Source: an uncultured Prevotellaceae bacterium (GTDB lineage Bacteria; Bacteroidota; Bacteroidia; Bacteroidales; Muribaculaceae). Taken from it: a stretch of DNA of 64,000 nt. Position 1 is the stretch's first letter. The number at the start of each line of letters is the position of its first letter. The position numbers were made by a program, and so were the translations under genes. Under the pieces are notes generated by a model, which saw only the letters and a list, made by a program, of their open reading frames with translations, ran no database searches and was not told the DNA's origin. Below are positions 63,112-64,000 of the stretch, piece after piece. The stretch lies in NCBI GenBank assembly GCA_905207705.1, contig CAJLMA010000001.1, positions 423,919 through 487,918 of the forward strand, written 5' to 3'.

Positions 63112-64000
63112 ATGAAACTGTTAACCTTACTTATTTCGGCCATATTGTTTGGGGCTACTTGCTCCCAAGCATACGCTTTGGATATTCAAAAGAGGAGCAT
63201 CCGATACATTGAAAGAACCAGAGACTACGCTTCATCTTTCAACAATCAAGGAATTTCACTTAAAGCAGATCGATTGTCAAATAACGAAGGGAACATTGTC
63301 CTGACTTACGATGAATCTTTACCCGATTCCATCCAAACAGCCTTTTTAGTGGCAAAGGAATTGTGGGAATCAAAGCTTCCCATGACTCAACCCATATTCA
63401 TATCTGTTTCATTTGAACCTCTTGGAGACGACATCTCGATGATATGTGATGTGATATACAGTGAAACTCCCGATTTAATGGGTTGCCCTTGTGCGCTCGC
63501 CTCACAAATATCAAATTCCCCTTGGGGTACGATCGACAGTCCCGACGGATATATTATTTTAAATTCCGACATCGATTGGAACTGTAAGTTTTCAGCGGAT
63601 GCCACATCCGAATATAACGTGCCTACCATGGTGTTGAGGGGAATTGCAAGATGCCTTGGCTTCGGATCCAGCATAGTTGAAAGAAGTAAAGATAAGTTTT
63701 ATTACTTCTTGGAGCATCCGACATACTTTGACAAGTTGTTGTATTGTGAGGGCAATGCTTTGTCCGAGCTTTCAGAGGGGAGTTCTGCTATGGCCGATTT
63801 TGTGAAATCAAATAAAGTCTATGCACGCACTGAATCTCGGGATTACAAAATATATGCCCCCGATGAATTCGTCCAAGATGTGTCATTATGCTACTTTGAT
63901 GGCGAAAACTCCATTATGTCCCATTCGCTGGGGCAGGGCAACATAGATTTGTCGATCGATGATGAAACCTGCGACATCCTAAGGGCAATCGGATGGGACC
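63112..64000 (+). CDS. Secreted metallopeptidase-like protein with a lost HExxH motif, partial
   Basis: An open frame runs from the ATG at 63112 to the window edge (at least 296 residues). It has a signal peptide (MKLLTLLISAILFGATCSQA). The body follows a family of secreted bacterial metallopeptidases known by NDPxxTVLHEIGHGLGF-type sites, with later SSISHLD and LRxIGW motifs. Here the motif reads VLRGIARCLGFGSS (residues about 174-187), so the two His and the Glu of HExxH are Arg, Gly and Arg. The rest keeps EHPTYFDKLLYCEG, NKVYA, APDEF, IMSHSLGQGN and ILRAIGW. It should be inactive as a Zn peptidase; a binding or structural role is possible. The 3' end is not in this window. Confidence 0.7.
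   Translation, partial: MKLLTLLISAILFGATCSQAYALDIQKRSIRYIERTRDYASSFNNQGISLKADRLSNNEGNIVLTYDESLPDSIQTAFLVAKELWESKLPMTQPIFISVSFEPLGDDISMICDVIYSETPDLMGCPCALASQISNSPWGTIDSPDGYIILNSDIDWNCKFSADATSEYNVPTMVLRGIARCLGFGSSIVERSKDKFYYFLEHPTYFDKLLYCEGNALSELSEGSSAMADFVKSNKVYARTESRDYKIYAPDEFVQDVSLCYFDGENSIMSHSLGQGNIDLSIDDETCDILRAIGWD

Overview
The window looks like a chromosomal segment of a Bacteroidales bacterium. A Muribaculaceae-type genome is my best guess, but that family assignment is inference. The evidence is a full Na+-translocating NADH:quinone reductase operon, an ExbB-ExbD-ExbD-TonB cluster with a PstS-like lipoprotein, a lipidated TamA-like protein (TamL), a Rho factor with a very large low-complexity insertion, and many promoters of the Bacteroidetes type (TTTG, 19-20 nt, TAnnTTTG). 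Shine-Dalgarno sequences are mostly absent. No phage, insertion sequence, CRISPR array or conjugative element was seen; this is core chromosome.

Layout. 1-3.5 kb: a tiny secreted protein with a sorting-domain-like tail, a secreted type I pullulanase, and a small lipoprotein gene broken by an in-frame TGA. 3.5-9.4 kb (minus): nqrABCDEF. 9.4-16.4 kb (plus): exbB-exbD-exbD-tonB, a small membrane protein, a PstS-like lipoprotein and a TPR protein; the exbB leader carries a perfect 13-bp long-range inverted repeat. 16.6-24.5 kb: class I fumarase, a secreted coiled-coil protein, initiator tRNA-Met, a TetR-FabH-FabG cluster, two small hypothetical genes and rmuC. 24.5-30.6 kb: a YjjG-like nucleotidase with a YhhQ-like queuosine-precursor transporter, HU, a 29-residue very basic protein, RNase G, ApbE and a DJ-1 family protein. 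30.7-37.1 kb (minus): ilvD-ilvB-ilvN-acyl-ACP thioesterase-ilvC, preceded by a newly read 25-codon leader peptide rich in Ile, Leu and Val, plus a terminator and an antiterminator. 37.2-43.3 kb: a secreted papain-like protein, TamL, a phosphoglycolate phosphatase-like HAD protein and a YidE/AspT-type transporter. 43.5-50 kb (minus): a TolC/MacAB-like efflux operon that ends in its own LytS/LytTR two-component system. 50.3-53.7 kb: ruvX-def-ettA and a guanine-deaminase-like enzyme. 53.7-60.1 kb (minus): ybaK-aroC-radical SAM, rho and tilS. 60.2-64 kb: a large MG2/plug-domain secreted protein and an incomplete secreted protein that resembles a metallopeptidase but has lost its HExxH motif.

How the parts work together. 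NQR makes a sodium gradient and needs covalent FMN on NqrB and NqrC; ApbE at 29 kb is the enzyme that attaches it. TonB-ExbBD powers outer-membrane uptake of the sugars and cofactors such bacteria live on, and the pullulanase degrades alpha-glucans. The ilv operon makes the branched-chain amino acids, whose keto acids also prime branched fatty acids; the thioesterase inside it fits that link. The strongest regulatory finding is the ilv attenuator at 36859-37106.
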